Assembly: GCF_948329825.1 (NCBI RefSeq)
Contig: NZ_CAOJCM010000001.1
Location: 496,001-560,000 of the forward strand
Direction: 5' to 3'
Length of the DNA: 64,000 nucleotides
Source: Paenibacillus sp. JJ-100
GTDB taxonomy: Bacteria; Bacillota; Bacilli; Paenibacillales; Paenibacillaceae
Part shown: positions 1 to 9,157 of the stretch, one piece after another
Layout: every line of letters starts with the position of its first letter
Numbering within the stretch: position 1 is the stretch's first letter
The notes under the pieces: model-generated
Seen by the model: only the letters and a program-made list of their open reading frames with translations
Database searches by the model: none
Told to the model about the DNA's origin: nothing
Translations under genes and position numbers: made by a program

Positions 1-1101
1 GATGGTGCCGCACTGATCTTAACGCCCATTGTGCTTGCTATGGTCCGAGCGCTCAAATTTGATCCAAAGATGATTTTACCTTTTATCATCGCTAGTGGTT
101 TCATTGCAGATACAACTTCACTGCCGCTCGTCGTGAGTAACCTCGTCAATATCGTTTCTGCCGATTACTTTGGTATTGGCTTTGTGGAGTATGCAAGTCG
201 TATGATTGTTCCGAATTTCTTTTCAATATTGGCAAGTCTTTTAGTCCTGTTCTTGTTCTTTAGAAAGAGTATCCCAGGAAACTACGAAGTCAGTCAGCTC
301 AAAAAGCCAGCCGAAGCGATTAAGGATAAGAAGCTGTTCAACATATCTTGGGTGATCTTAGCCGTACTACTGATTGCGTACTTAATGAGCGAGTTCATTC
401 AAGTTCCGGTGTCTGTTATCGCTGGGGTTATAGCCATCTTGTTTATTTTAGCTGCAAGGCGGAGTCATGCTATTCAAACTTGGAAGCTCATTAAAGGGGC
501 TCCATGGGCAATCGTCATTTTCTCGATTGGTATGTACGTCGTCGTTTATGGACTGCGAAATGTGGGATTGACGGATGAACTTGGTAAGGTCATTCAAGCT
601 ATTGCCGACCAGGGACTCTACATCTCGACACTTGGCATGGGCTTTCTAGCTGCAGTATTGTCTTCGGTTATGAACAATATGCCGACAGTGATGATTGATG
701 CGCTTGCTATTGATGGAACGAGTACGCAAGGTGTCATTCGGGAATCGCTGATTTACGCCAATATTATTGGCAGTGACTTGGGTCCAAAAATTACACCGAT
801 CGGATCGCTCGCCACACTTTTGTGGCTACATGTACTGTCTCGAAAAGATGTAAAAATCACATGGGGAAGTTATTTCAAAATAGGGATTGTGCTCACCATC
901 CCAACGCTCTTTATCACGTTAACAGGACTGTATTTATGGCTACACTTGATTCATTCAACAAACATAAACGTTTGGTTAATGATTGCCCTAATAACAGCGA
1001 TGTTTGTTGTTATCGCAATGATCATAAAAGCCTGGATTAACTCGAAATCAGGCGAAGCGAAAGTACAAGTAAACCAAACCAAAGACGAAGGAGATCAATA
1101 A
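1..1101 (+). CDS. arsB: Arsenite efflux pump ArsB (5' end missing)
   Basis: Arsenical pump membrane protein that exports arsenite across the cytoplasmic membrane. The reading frame is open from base 1, so the gene begins upstream of the window and only about 366 C-terminal residues are visible (the full family is about 430). The visible part holds several hydrophobic spans and the ArsB-typical stretches [19 protein letters not shown] near its start and [13 protein letters not shown] in the C-terminal half. It is followed at 3 nt by arsC, whose ribosome binding site lies inside the end of arsB, so the two are one operon. A regulator such as arsR would have to lie upstream. The family call is firm; the missing start is a window-edge effect and not a truncation. 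Confidence 0.93.
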   Translation, partial: DGAALILTPIVLAMVRALKFDPKMILPFIIASGFIADTTSLPLVVSNLVNIVSADYFGIGFVEYASRMIVPNFFSILASLLVLFLFFRKSIPGNYEVSQLKKPAEAIKDKKLFNISWVILAVLLIAYLMSEFIQVPVSVIAGVIAILFILAARRSHAIQTWKLIKGAPWAIVIFSIGMYVVVYGLRNVGLTDELGKVIQAIADQGLYISTLGMGFLAAVLSSVMNNMPTVMIDALAIDGTSTQGVIRESLIYANIIGSDLGPKITPIGSLATLLWLHVLSRKDVKITWGSYFKIGIVLTIPTLFITLTGLYLWLHLIHSTNINVWLMIALITAMFVVIAMIIKAWINSKSGEAKVQVNQTKDEGDQ

Positions 1102-1103
1102 TC

Positions 1104-1529
1104 ATGAACAACAAACCACTTGTGTACTTTTTGTGTACAGGAAACTCTTGCAGAAGCCAAATCGCCGATGGATTTTTAAAGGCACTTGGTAGCGATAAAT
1201 ACGAGGTGAGAAGTGCTGGATTAGAGGCGCATGGCTTAAACCCTCGTGCTGTTCAAACGATGAAAGAAGCTGGAATCGATATTTCGAGTCATACATCAGA
1301 TGTGATTGATCAAGAGATTTTAAAACAAGCAGACTATATCATCACGCTTTGTGGTCATGCCAACGATAATTGTCCAGTTGTACGTAATGACAAAGCCGAA
1401 AGATGGCACTGGGGCTTCGATGATCCAGCCAAGGCGACAGGTACAGAAGAAGAAATCACAGCTACATTCGCTGAGGTTCGTGATTCAATTAAAGCTCGAA
1501 TCGAGCGGTTCTTGAAAGATGGTAAGTAG
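1104..1529 (+). CDS. arsC: Arsenate reductase ArsC, thioredoxin-coupled type
   Basis: Reduces arsenate to arsenite, which ArsB then exports. The 141-residue length and fold type match the low-molecular-weight phosphatase-like ArsC of Bacillus and Staphylococcus plasmid pI258. The P-loop CTGNSCRS supplies the nucleophile Cys11 and Arg17. The redox relay cysteines are Cys83 and Cys90 in [10 protein letters not shown], giving the Cys-Cys-Cys triad of the thioredoxin-dependent class. The DDPA stretch near residue 106 provides the usual general acid Asp. ATG at 1104 follows an AAGGAG site inside the end of arsB. A terminator lies about 120 nt downstream, ending the operon. Confidence 0.96.
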   Translation: MNNKPLVYFLCTGNSCRSQIADGFLKALGSDKYEVRSAGLEAHGLNPRAVQTMKEAGIDISSHTSDVIDQEILKQADYIITLCGHANDNCPVVRNDKAERWHWGFDDPAKATGTEEEITATFAEVRDSIKARIERFLKDGK

Positions 1530-1933
1530 AACGAACCATGCCGAAAAGAAATCCTGTGCCTGCTCCTCGGCACCTCTAGGGTCCTAGGCAGGAAGGATCA
1601 ATTATCAGTAAAGCATACAATCCGGTTACATTCCGGTTATAATGGATAGTGGCTGCCGAGCAAGTCGGCAGCTTTTTCTATTGAATGAACAGAGGTAATA
1701 TTGTCCAGTCCATGAAAAGCACTATGCTAATTGTTGAATATGGAGTATGATTTTACAGCTAGTTGTGCTAGCAAAAGGTTCCATCATTATACGGTTTAGT
1801 GTATATGTTGTAAATGAAAGACGGAAGGTGCAATACGTATGTTAATAACAACCAGAATGACTGAAAGCTTGAGAATGATTATGACGCCCAGCCCCCCATG
1901 GATGTGTACTCATTGCAACAAGGAGGGGCAAGC
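1530..1933. other. Intergenic gap between arsC and the acyltransferase gene
   Basis: A 404-nt stretch without a convincing gene. It contains the arsC terminator (1652-1677) and, near its end, the AAGGAGGGG ribosome binding site (about 1920-1928) of the next gene. A TATAAT at 1638-1643 has no -35 partner and sits directly before the terminator. No further structure was recognised. Confidence 0.6.
1652..1677 (+). terminator. Rho-independent terminator of the ars operon
   Basis: Perfect 8-bp stem GCTGCCGA / TCGGCAGC with a 5-nt loop, followed by TTTTTCT. It lies about 120 nt after the arsC stop. Confidence 0.8.
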
Positions 1934-3844
1934 ATGTCACAATCAGTGAACCGAAAGAGGCATATGAATGGACTGGATGGCTTACGTGCCATCGCGGTAG
2001 TTGGTGTAATCGCTTATCATCTGAATTTGGATTTTATTCCGGGTGGTCTGCTCGGTGTAGGTATATTTTTTGTTCTATCTGGCTATCTGATTACGGATAT
2101 TTTGTTAACTCAGTGGCACGAGCATGGACGTATCGCTCTCGGTGATTTTTGGTTAAGGCGATTTAGACGTCTGCTACCCGGTATGTTGACGTTGACAGTG
2201 GTAGTCATGCTCTGGCTACTGTGCACAGATTCCTCCCGGCTTGCTTCACTGCGAGGGGATATCGTATCCGGTATTACATACATAAGCAATTGGTGGTATA
2301 TCTATCACAATGTTTCTTACTTCGAAAGTTTCGGCCCACCATCTCCTTTTGGACATTTCTGGTCGCTGGCTGTGGAAGAGCAGTTCTATCTGGTCTGGCC
2401 TATTCTGCTGATCGCAGCCATTGTATTGTTCAAAAGAAAAGGATGGCTGGTCGTTTTTATCATCGTTGCAGCTGAGCTGTCCGCTGGCGCAATGGCTATC
2501 ATGTATAATCCGGATCTGGACCCCAGCCGTGTGTATTATGGAACAGATACGCGTGCATTCGCACTGCTTGCAGGTGCCGCGTTAGCAGTCATCTGGCCGA
2601 GCCGCAAGCTGTCGAGTGGATTGTCCGGGATGAGTCGAATAGTATTGGATGGATGTGGTCTCGCTGCTCTTGGTGTATTGATCTACATGATGTTGACCAC
2701 CAGTGAGTACGATCCTTTTCTATATCAAGGAGGTATGCTGCTTCAGACAATTGCTGCAACCGTTCTGGTCGCTGTGCTCGCGCATCCTTCGTCCATACTG
2801 GCACATATCATTGGAGCCAAACCATTCCGGTGGATCGGTGAACGTTCGTATGGATTATATCTGTGGCATTATCCGGTTATCGTTTTGACTAGTCCAGCTG
2901 TAGATACCGGCGATGCACATCCTGTACGCATGCTTTTACAAGTAGTCGCAACAGTCTTCCTAGCGTCCATATCGCTTAAATATATTGAAAATCCGATTCG
3001 GTATAATGGATTTCGGGATTCCTTGTCCAAACTGTGGGGAAAAGGCGGGGTGTCGTTCGTTCCTCGTCATGTATGGTTGAAACGGACAGGACTGTTAATG
3101 ACACTCTTGTTATTATGTTACAGCGTCTCACGAATGATGCTGCCCGTTGCCGCCAATTCAGATTCCCATTCGGTATCTCTATCAACGGTGTTAAACGGAG
3201 ACAAATCGGCTGAGGAACAGGGACAAGACGTTATGCCGGCTACCACTAAACCTGTGGATTCCGAGCAAAAGAATCCTGTTGCTCAGTCAGATGCAGAATC
3301 CGAGTCGGAGGGGGGAAATGTCCAGCAAAACCAATCTGGCGACAGGGCTACACCAGGTTCGAAACCGGCCAAGCAGGATGGGAAAATCCAATATACCATT
3401 ATTGGAGACTCCGTTATTCTGGATGCCAAGCCATATCTGGAACAAAATATCTCCGGTGTGTATGTCGATGGTCATGTCGGTCGTCAGATGTGGCAGGCTG
3501 GGGATGTACTGCGGGAACTGAAGAGTAATAAGCAATTGGGCAGCGAAGTGGTGCTGGAGCTGGGAACAAACGGCTCGTTTAACTCTAAAAATTTGAAATC
3601 GGTCCTTGATGGCTTGGAGGATAAAACCCGGGTGTACCTCGTTACAGTGCGTGTGCCACGTCCTTGGGAGCATACGGTCAACAAGGCATTGACTGATGCA
3701 GCCTCCAGCTATAGCAACGTTTCCCTCATTGACTGGAATCAGGCAAGTGAAGGGCATGATGAATATTTTGAGAAGGACGGAGTACATCTGACCGTCGAAG
3801 GCTCTAAGGCTTTTGCAACATTGATAAAAAACAGTCTTCAATAA
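1934..3844 (+). CDS. Membrane O-acyltransferase with C-terminal SGNH domain (OatA-like)
   Basis: Predicted to move acetyl groups across the membrane and attach them to an extracellular polymer such as peptidoglycan or a wall polysaccharide. The N-terminal 370 or so residues form an acyltransferase-3 membrane domain, with LDGLRAIAVVGVIAYH and FFVLSGYLIT at the start and HFWSLAVEEQFYLVWP further on. A polar linker rich in Ser, Glu, Gln and Lys leads to an SGNH hydrolase-like domain with block I IGDS (Ser493), GHVGRQM, LGTNG and DGVHLT (Asp615, His618), a complete Ser-Asp-His set. ATG at 1934 is chosen because AAGGAGGGG lies just upstream; the in-frame ATG at 1898 has no such site. The gene stands alone. 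The polymer acetylated cannot be told from sequence. Confidence 0.88.
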   Translation: MSQSVNRKRHMNGLDGLRAIAVVGVIAYHLNLDFIPGGLLGVGIFFVLSGYLITDILLTQWHEHGRIALGDFWLRRFRRLLPGMLTLTVVVMLWLLCTDSSRLASLRGDIVSGITYISNWWYIYHNVSYFESFGPPSPFGHFWSLAVEEQFYLVWPILLIAAIVLFKRKGWLVVFIIVAAELSAGAMAIMYNPDLDPSRVYYGTDTRAFALLAGAALAVIWPSRKLSSGLSGMSRIVLDGCGLAALGVLIYMMLTTSEYDPFLYQGGMLLQTIAATVLVAVLAHPSSILAHIIGAKPFRWIGERSYGLYLWHYPVIVLTSPAVDTGDAHPVRMLLQVVATVFLASISLKYIENPIRYNGFRDSLSKLWGKGGVSFVPRHVWLKRTGLLMTLLLLCYSVSRMMLPVAANSDSHSVSLSTVLNGDKSAEEQGQDVMPATTKPVDSEQKNPVAQSDAESESEGGNVQQNQSGDRATPGSKPAKQDGKIQYTIIGDSVILDAKPYLEQNISGVYVDGHVGRQMWQAGDVLRELKSNKQLGSEVVLELGTNGSFNSKNLKSVLDGLEDKTRVYLVTVRVPRPWEHTVNKALTDAASSYSNVSLIDWNQASEGHDEYFEKDGVHLTVEGSKAFATLIKNSLQ

Positions 3845-4018
3845 CGGATGGGCTGTCTATGATATGGAATTCAGTAACCATCGTTAAAGTCTCTCACTGG
3901 GAGCAATGTGATGAAGGTATTTAACTTTTTCGCATTGTTCTGGGGAGGGCTTTTTTTGATATGTAAGCAGGGAACCGATCATATTCACCCCTGCATCCGT
4001 GGATCGTCACCTTACGTT

Positions 4019-4034
4019 ATGATAGCGTTACCAT
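4019..4034 (+). promoter_or_regulatory. Candidate cre (CcpA) site upstream of locus A
   Basis: ATGATAGCGTTACCAT matches the consensus WTGNAANCGNWNNCAW at all but one fixed position (T instead of A at position 5). It overlaps a TATGAT at 4018-4023 that could serve as a -10 without a good -35. It lies 42 nt before the start of the first binding-protein gene, where CcpA would block transcription. Confidence 0.5.
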
Positions 4035-4075
4035 TTACAATTACAGATATCAAATGCTCAAGGGGGAGTATCAAG

Positions 4076-5389
4076 ATGTGGAAAAAGTGGTTTTCTGGCA
4101 TGCTGGCACTAACGATGTTCGCAGTGATTCTGGCAGGGTGCACAAGCGGTGATTCTTCCGAAGCCGGCAGCGGCAGTGACAAAGTCTCGGTGACCATCTG
4201 GCATAACTGGACGGGGCAAGACGCCAAAGCGGTGGCGATGCGAAAGATTATCGAGGATTTCCGCACAGCACATCCAGACATCGAGGTGGTGGATGAAGGC
4301 TTGCCTACGGACGGACTGAAGACCAGACTGCGCACAGTCGCGGCAGCCAATGAGATGCCAGATCTGTTTGTGATGTGGCCGGATGCGATGACGAAGGAGT
4401 TCGTGAAAGGAGATCTATTGCAGCCGATTAACGCAGAACTCGACGCCAAGCCGGAATGGAAAGACAATTTTATTCCGAATGCACTTGATGGATATACCGT
4501 GGACGGCAATGTTTACTCTGTACCGATGAATCTGGCGCCCAGCTCTTTCATTTATTATAACGATGCGTTATTTAAAGAACATGGCGTAAAGGTTCCTGAA
4601 ACGTGGGCTGAACTGGAACAGGCGGTTGCTACTTTTAACGAAAAGGGAATTATCCCGATGGCGCTTGGCAACAAAACGAACTGGGTGGCACAGTCCACCA
4701 TTTTCAGTACGCTGGCTGACCGGGTGACGGGTACAGACTGGTTTTTGAAAGCAGTAGCTCAGGATGGGGCAAGTTTCACTGATCCGCAATTCGTTGAAGC
4801 GTTGAAGAAAATGCAGGAGCTTGGCAACATCAAAGCTTTCCAGGACGGATTCAACAGCATTGATGAGACACAGATGATGCAGCTTTATTTTCAAGGTAAA
4901 ACAGCGATGGTGATGAACGGCGGATGGGCGCTGGCCAACCTCGTTAACAATGCACCGGAAGAAGTGCTGAGCAACACGCATATTACAATCCTTCCCCCTG
5001 TAGAGGGCGGCAAGGGTGAACCAAGAACGACATCAGGAGTCGTTGGGACGGGTCTTGGCGTCAGTAAAAAGCTAAACGGTGCTCAAAAAGAAGCTGCGAT
5101 GGAACTGTTCTACGCACTGGCTGGACCCGATGGGCAGAAAGCTACGCTGAATAGCAGTACATTAGTTAGCTACAACATTGATCTGGATAAGTCGAAAGCT
5201 CATCCATTATTTGTAGAGCTGTACGACCTGATGCAGGAAGTGAAAATTACGCCAGTATACGATTCCAAGCTGGGATCGGCTACGGTTGAGGTCATTAATA
5301 ACGGGTTGCAGGAGCTGCTAATGGGCGGTAAAGCAGAGGACATAGCAGACCGAATTCAGGCAGCGCAAGCCAATGCGGTGAAGCAGTAG
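4076..5389 (+). CDS. ABC sugar importer, solute-binding lipoprotein (family 1), locus A
   Basis: Extracellular substrate-capture component of a carbohydrate importer. The N-terminus MWKKWF followed by a hydrophobic run ends in the lipobox ILAGC, placing the lipid-modified Cys at residue 22. The mature part has the family-1 (UgpB/MalE-type) look, with VTIWHNWTG at its start and GGWALANL in the C-terminal half. ATG at 4076 is chosen because AAGGGGGAG lies 8 nt upstream and the signal peptide begins there; the open frame continues upstream to 3908 without a ribosome binding site. Two permeases follow after an intergenic terminator. The GH2 beta-mannosidase at the end of the locus suggests beta-mannosides as substrate; this is inference. 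Confidence 0.92.
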   Translation: MWKKWFSGMLALTMFAVILAGCTSGDSSEAGSGSDKVSVTIWHNWTGQDAKAVAMRKIIEDFRTAHPDIEVVDEGLPTDGLKTRLRTVAAANEMPDLFVMWPDAMTKEFVKGDLLQPINAELDAKPEWKDNFIPNALDGYTVDGNVYSVPMNLAPSSFIYYNDALFKEHGVKVPETWAELEQAVATFNEKGIIPMALGNKTNWVAQSTIFSTLADRVTGTDWFLKAVAQDGASFTDPQFVEALKKMQELGNIKAFQDGFNSIDETQMMQLYFQGKTAMVMNGGWALANLVNNAPEEVLSNTHITILPPVEGGKGEPRTTSGVVGTGLGVSKKLNGAQKEAAMELFYALAGPDGQKATLNSSTLVSYNIDLDKSKAHPLFVELYDLMQEVKITPVYDSKLGSATVEVINNGLQELLMGGKAEDIADRIQAAQANAVKQ

Positions 5390-5428
5390 ATTACAGGCTG
5401 ATAGCTCATGAAGTAAGCGCAGTTCATT

Positions 5429-5455
5429 CCCCTTCCCGGCAGGGGAGGGGTTTTT
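5429..5455 (+). terminator. Internal terminator between binding protein and permease genes
   Basis: A 9-bp stem CCCCTTCCC / GGGGAGGGG (one G-U pair) with loop GGCA and TTTTT. It sits inside locus A, so it probably acts as a partial terminator or 3' mRNA stabiliser that raises the binding protein above the permeases. Confidence 0.8.
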
Positions 5456-5519
5456 AATTGACAGATTAAAGCTACTGCTGAACAGAATTGAAAGGCGATA
5501 ACGAGGGGAAGTGAACCAA

Positions 5520-6401
5520 TTGAACGCATTGCAAAGTCGGCGTTTCATTATGCTGGGACTTGCTCCAGCAGTTATTATCTATGCATTATTTGTGTTTGTG
5601 CCTGTGGTATGGTCTGCGTACTACGGTTTTTTTAACTGGTCGGGCATAGGTGCATCTACGTACATTGGCCTGAGCAACTATGTAGAAATATGGAATGATG
5701 CTATCTTTTGGCGGGCTTTGAAAAATAACGTCATTTTTGTACTGGCTTCGGTATTTGGCCAGATTCCATTGGCACTGATGCTGGCCGTTATGTTACACAA
5801 AAGCAATCCGCTTCAGCGGTTTTTGCGCTCGGCTGTCTTCCTGCCGATGGTACTGTCGACCGTTGTCATTGGCATGATCTGGCAGTACATTTATCATCCG
5901 CAGATCGGTATTTTGAATTTCCTGCTGGATGCGCTGGGGCTGGAGAGTTGGAAGCTGCAATGGCTGTCGGATGCGAAGATCGCCATATTCTCATTGGTGC
6001 CGCCCTTGCTCTGGAGCTTTGTAGGACTGTATCTGATTATTTTCATCTCCGCATTGCAGAATATTCCGGGTGAGATCCATGACGCTGCGAAAATAGATGG
6101 CGCATCGGGTATCCGCAAACTGGTTTCCATTTCTCTACCGATGATCTGGGGTACAGTTCAGGTCGCTATAATTTTGTGTATCTCAGGCAGTCTGAAATCG
6201 TTTGATCTGGTCTATATCATGACAAAAGGCGGGCCAGCTCATGCGACGGAGCTGCTTGCGACGTATATGTATAACTCCACGTTTACAACGTACCGATATG
6301 GTTTCGGTAGTGCGATCTCCACGACCATTGTTCTGATTTCATTGCTGCTCATCGGAACAAGCCAGTGGGTGACGAGCCGGAAACGCAAAGAAAACCGATA
6401 G
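5520..6401 (+). CDS. ABC sugar importer permease, MalF/UgpA type, locus A
   Basis: Membrane-spanning subunit of the locus A importer. About six hydrophobic helices are visible, starting with LGLAPAVIIYALFVFVPVVW. The cytoplasmic EAA loop, which docks the ATPase, reads EIHDAAKIDGASG and is followed by SISLP near residue 205. A TTG at 5520 is preferred as start: GGGGAAGTGA, a fair match to the anti-Shine-Dalgarno sequence, ends about 5 nt upstream. An in-frame GTG at 5511 lies almost on top of that site and would add three residues. The gene is followed 15 nt later by the partner permease. No ATPase gene is present in the locus. Confidence 0.92.
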   Translation: MNALQSRRFIMLGLAPAVIIYALFVFVPVVWSAYYGFFNWSGIGASTYIGLSNYVEIWNDAIFWRALKNNVIFVLASVFGQIPLALMLAVMLHKSNPLQRFLRSAVFLPMVLSTVVIGMIWQYIYHPQIGILNFLLDALGLESWKLQWLSDAKIAIFSLVPPLLWSFVGLYLIIFISALQNIPGEIHDAAKIDGASGIRKLVSISLPMIWGTVQVAIILCISGSLKSFDLVYIMTKGGPAHATELLATYMYNSTFTTYRYGFGSAISTTIVLISLLLIGTSQWVTSRKRKENR

Positions 6402-6416
6402 AGAGGAGGCAAGATT

Positions 6417-7292
6417 ATGCGAGTAACACCTGTATCCATGCCCACACCACGAAGCCACACAGGACATCCCATTCGCCGAATGCGCAGCGGAATCGTTTGG
6501 ACGCTTCTCACGGTCTATGGTATTTTAACATTGTATCCGTTTTATTGGCTTGTAATTAGTGCGTTTAAAACGAATGAGGATTTCTACAGCAGACCCTTTG
6601 GTCTACCGGCTCACTGGAATGCGGCCAATTTCACGAATGCCTGGGAAAGTTCAAAACTCGGAACTGCCTTTGGCAATTCACTAACGGTATCGATTGGATC
6701 ACTGATCCTGACACTGTTTATCGCGGCACTGGCTTCATTTATTCTGGCACGTTTCCAATTTCGCTGGAAAGGGCTGATTATGACGTTTTTCGTTGTAGGC
6801 ATGCTCATTCCCATTCATAGCACGCTCGTTCCGTTATTTATTTTGATGAAACAGATGTCCTTGCTCAATACGTATTGGGCACTGATCCTGCCTTATACTG
6901 CGTTTGCATTGCCAACAGCGGTTTTTGTGCTTACAGCCTATCTGATCAGCATTCCGCGAGATATTGAAGAAGCGGCATTTATGGATGGAACCGGGCTTTG
7001 GGGGCTTTTCACCCGAATCATGCTTCCGATGTCCCTGCCTGCACTATCCACCGTGACCATTTTGAGTTTCTTACATGCGTGGAATGACTTTTCATTCGCC
7101 CTTGTATTTATTAATAAAACCGGATTAAAAACGTTACCGCTTGCTATTGCAAACTTTGCGGACGGATATCAGACTGATTACGGTCTAACGCTTGCTGCCA
7201 TGACCCTGTCCGTTATTCCTACGATTATTGTCTATTTGATCTTCCAGGAACAGGTCATGAAGGGCATGACAGCAGGTGCAGTCAAAGGATAA
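6417..7292 (+). CDS. ABC sugar importer permease, MalG/UgpE type, locus A
   Basis: Second membrane subunit of the locus A importer, pairing with the upstream MalF-type protein. It has the MalG-type start, a long N-terminal helix ending LYPFYWLVISAFKTNED. The EAA loop is DIEEAAFMDGTG followed by RIMLP. The ending VMKGMTAGAVKG is the usual C-terminus of this family. ATG at 6417 follows GAGGAGG with normal spacing. Length 291 residues, typical is about 275-300. The kinase gene begins 29 nt downstream, so kinase and importer share a transcript. Confidence 0.94.
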   Translation: MRVTPVSMPTPRSHTGHPIRRMRSGIVWTLLTVYGILTLYPFYWLVISAFKTNEDFYSRPFGLPAHWNAANFTNAWESSKLGTAFGNSLTVSIGSLILTLFIAALASFILARFQFRWKGLIMTFFVVGMLIPIHSTLVPLFILMKQMSLLNTYWALILPYTAFALPTAVFVLTAYLISIPRDIEEAAFMDGTGLWGLFTRIMLPMSLPALSTVTILSFLHAWNDFSFALVFINKTGLKTLPLAIANFADGYQTDYGLTLAAMTLSVIPTIIVYLIFQEQVMKGMTAGAVKG

Positions 7293-7321
7293 GCGAAAGC
7301 GTATCCAAAGGAGGAAGAGAG

Positions 7322-9157
7322 TTGGTTCGCTGGCTTACATCTTCACTACAGCGAAAGCTGTCCGTGGTGGTCACAGCTTCAATGATTGTGCCGCTGCTGG
7401 CGCTTGGACTGTTTGCTTTCCTGTTCTCTTCACGTATTACGGAAGAAAAAACAAAGCTGTCAGGGATGGATACGTTGAAACAAGTAGAGGCCAATCTTCG
7501 TTACATGCTCCAGGATGCAGAGAATTTATCTATTTTCCTCATTGGCGAACGGGATATTCAACAGTACCTAAGCCGGGATGAGGATCATGAACGAGATCGC
7601 TTGGACATTTTGGGGCGAATGACAAACCTGGCTGCATCCAAAAAATACATCGCCAGCATTGCCATTTATCCCGGGCGTTTTGATGCGGCGTTGTCTACAG
7701 CCACCTGGTATGAACCTGACGGGGGTAGTCTATTTTATCCGTCTCTCCCTAGCGGTAACGCGGATAAAAGGTGGACGGGGGTCTATCCGGTTCGCAATTA
7801 CGCCGGGATTCAAAATGTCATTACCTTGATTCGGCCGATCCGTAGCATCCACGATTATCGTCCCATCGGCTGGCTTACGATCAGTTTGAATGAAAGTGCG
7901 ATTTCCAAAGGTTGGCCTGCACTCGGACTGGGCAGAGGCGAAGGTAGTTTGGAGTTAATTGGTAACACAGGAGAGGTGCTGTCCTCTATGGACAAATCCC
8001 GACTTGGGCTGAATGTGTCTGATCTTGAACCAGGACTTATCACGCGGATGGAGAAGGGGCTTAGTGGAACGACCACCTATGGCGAGAAAGAACGGAAACG
8101 TACGGTGCTTTATTACCCTGAGGAATTAACGGGGTGGATGCTGGTTGGCATGGTTCCTTACGAACAATATAAATCCGAGAATAGTTACCTTATTATTTTG
8201 ACAGCGATTGCAGTTGCCTTGTCAGCGTTAATTAGTGGCGGCTTGGTCTGGTTCACGGTTCGCAGGGTTACAAGGCCGCTACTTGTTTTAACCAGGCATC
8301 TGTCTCGAATGGACCCGAAACGTCCCTTGCCTTTATTTCAAACAGAGAGCGATGATGAGATTGGCAAGTTGGGCGAGAGTTACAATCTGCTTGGTGCACA
8401 TATTGAGATGCTGAAAGAAGAGATTATCCGCGGTGAAGCTCGTAAAAAAGAAGCAGATCTGCGAGTGCTTCAGGCACAGATTAATCCTCATTTTCTCTAT
8501 AACACGCTCTCCTCTATACACTGGATCGCGCTCATGTCCAAAGAAAGCCGGATCGCAGATATGGTAGAAGGTCTGAGTGATTTTCTGCGAATCAGTCTGA
8601 ACAAAGGACAGGATTACTGTCCGGTGGCCCAAGAAATTGCGCATATCCGTCATTATGTGCGTGTGCAGTCCATTCGTTTCCCGGATCAGTTCGTGCTGCA
8701 TTATATTGTTGATCCGGCATTGGAGCAGCGAATGATGCTGAAGCTTCTACTGCAGCCACTGGTGGAGAATGCGATGATTCACGGGATTCAGCCTACGGGA
8801 AGCAGAGGCACCATTACGATCATGATTCAGAAGGACGCAATGGTCGAACGAATGAACATCCTGGTGTTGGACGATGGTGCAGGGATGGCTCCGGATAAGC
8901 TCGAGCAATTGCGGGCAAATCTTGTGCCCACGGATGAGCGTAGCGTATTGCCTCAAGGCAGCCATTCAAAAGAGAAGTCCAAAGGGGAGCAGCTTCAACT
9001 GGAGCATTCGTTGTCCGATGGAGGGTATGGTCTTCGGAATGTAAACGAAAGATTGCTCCTCCATTATGGAACAGATGCGTTGTTGGAAGTAGACAGCAGA
9101 GAGGGAGGAGGTACACGAATTTCGTTCTCCATTCCAATCCTGGAGGAATCACGATGA
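7322..9157 (+). CDS. Sensor histidine kinase, YesM/LytS type, locus A
   Basis: Membrane sensor kinase expected to report extracellular sugar, probably through the binding protein or its sensory domain, and to phosphorylate the next gene product. Order: one N-terminal helix, an extracellular sensory region of about 250 residues, a second helix near residue 300, a HAMP segment (RRVTRPLLVLTRHL to DEIGKLGESY), then a His_kinase domain with QINPHFLYNTL (phospho-acceptor His390). The ATPase part shows VENAMIHG, LDDGAGM and GYGLRNVNERL. The start codon is TTG at 7322, after AAAGGAGGAAG; no better start is near. It overlaps the regulator gene by 4 nt (ATGA), indicating translational coupling. Confidence 0.95.
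   Translation: MVRWLTSSLQRKLSVVVTASMIVPLLALGLFAFLFSSRITEEKTKLSGMDTLKQVEANLRYMLQDAENLSIFLIGERDIQQYLSRDEDHERDRLDILGRMTNLAASKKYIASIAIYPGRFDAALSTATWYEPDGGSLFYPSLPSGNADKRWTGVYPVRNYAGIQNVITLIRPIRSIHDYRPIGWLTISLNESAISKGWPALGLGRGEGSLELIGNTGEVLSSMDKSRLGLNVSDLEPGLITRMEKGLSGTTTYGEKERKRTVLYYPEELTGWMLVGMVPYEQYKSENSYLIILTAIAVALSALISGGLVWFTVRRVTRPLLVLTRHLSRMDPKRPLPLFQTESDDEIGKLGESYNLLGAHIEMLKEEIIRGEARKKEADLRVLQAQINPHFLYNTLSSIHWIALMSKESRIADMVEGLSDFLRISLNKGQDYCPVAQEIAHIRHYVRVQSIRFPDQFVLHYIVDPALEQRMMLKLLLQPLVENAMIHGIQPTGSRGTITIMIQKDAMVERMNILVLDDGAGMAPDKLEQLRANLVPTDERSVLPQGSHSKEKSKGEQLQLEHSLSDGGYGLRNVNERLLLHYGTDALLEVDSREGGGTRISFSIPILEESR

Noticed and set aside
1638..1643. TATAAT immediately before the ars terminator
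   Set aside because: No -35 box at the right distance and only a terminator follows; a similar TATAAT at 32985-32990 ahead of another terminator also lacks a target gene.
3287..3841. 184-codon minus-strand open frame opposite the SGNH domain
   Set aside because: Lies entirely antisense to a well-supported gene, has no ribosome binding site and a low-complexity-like composition.
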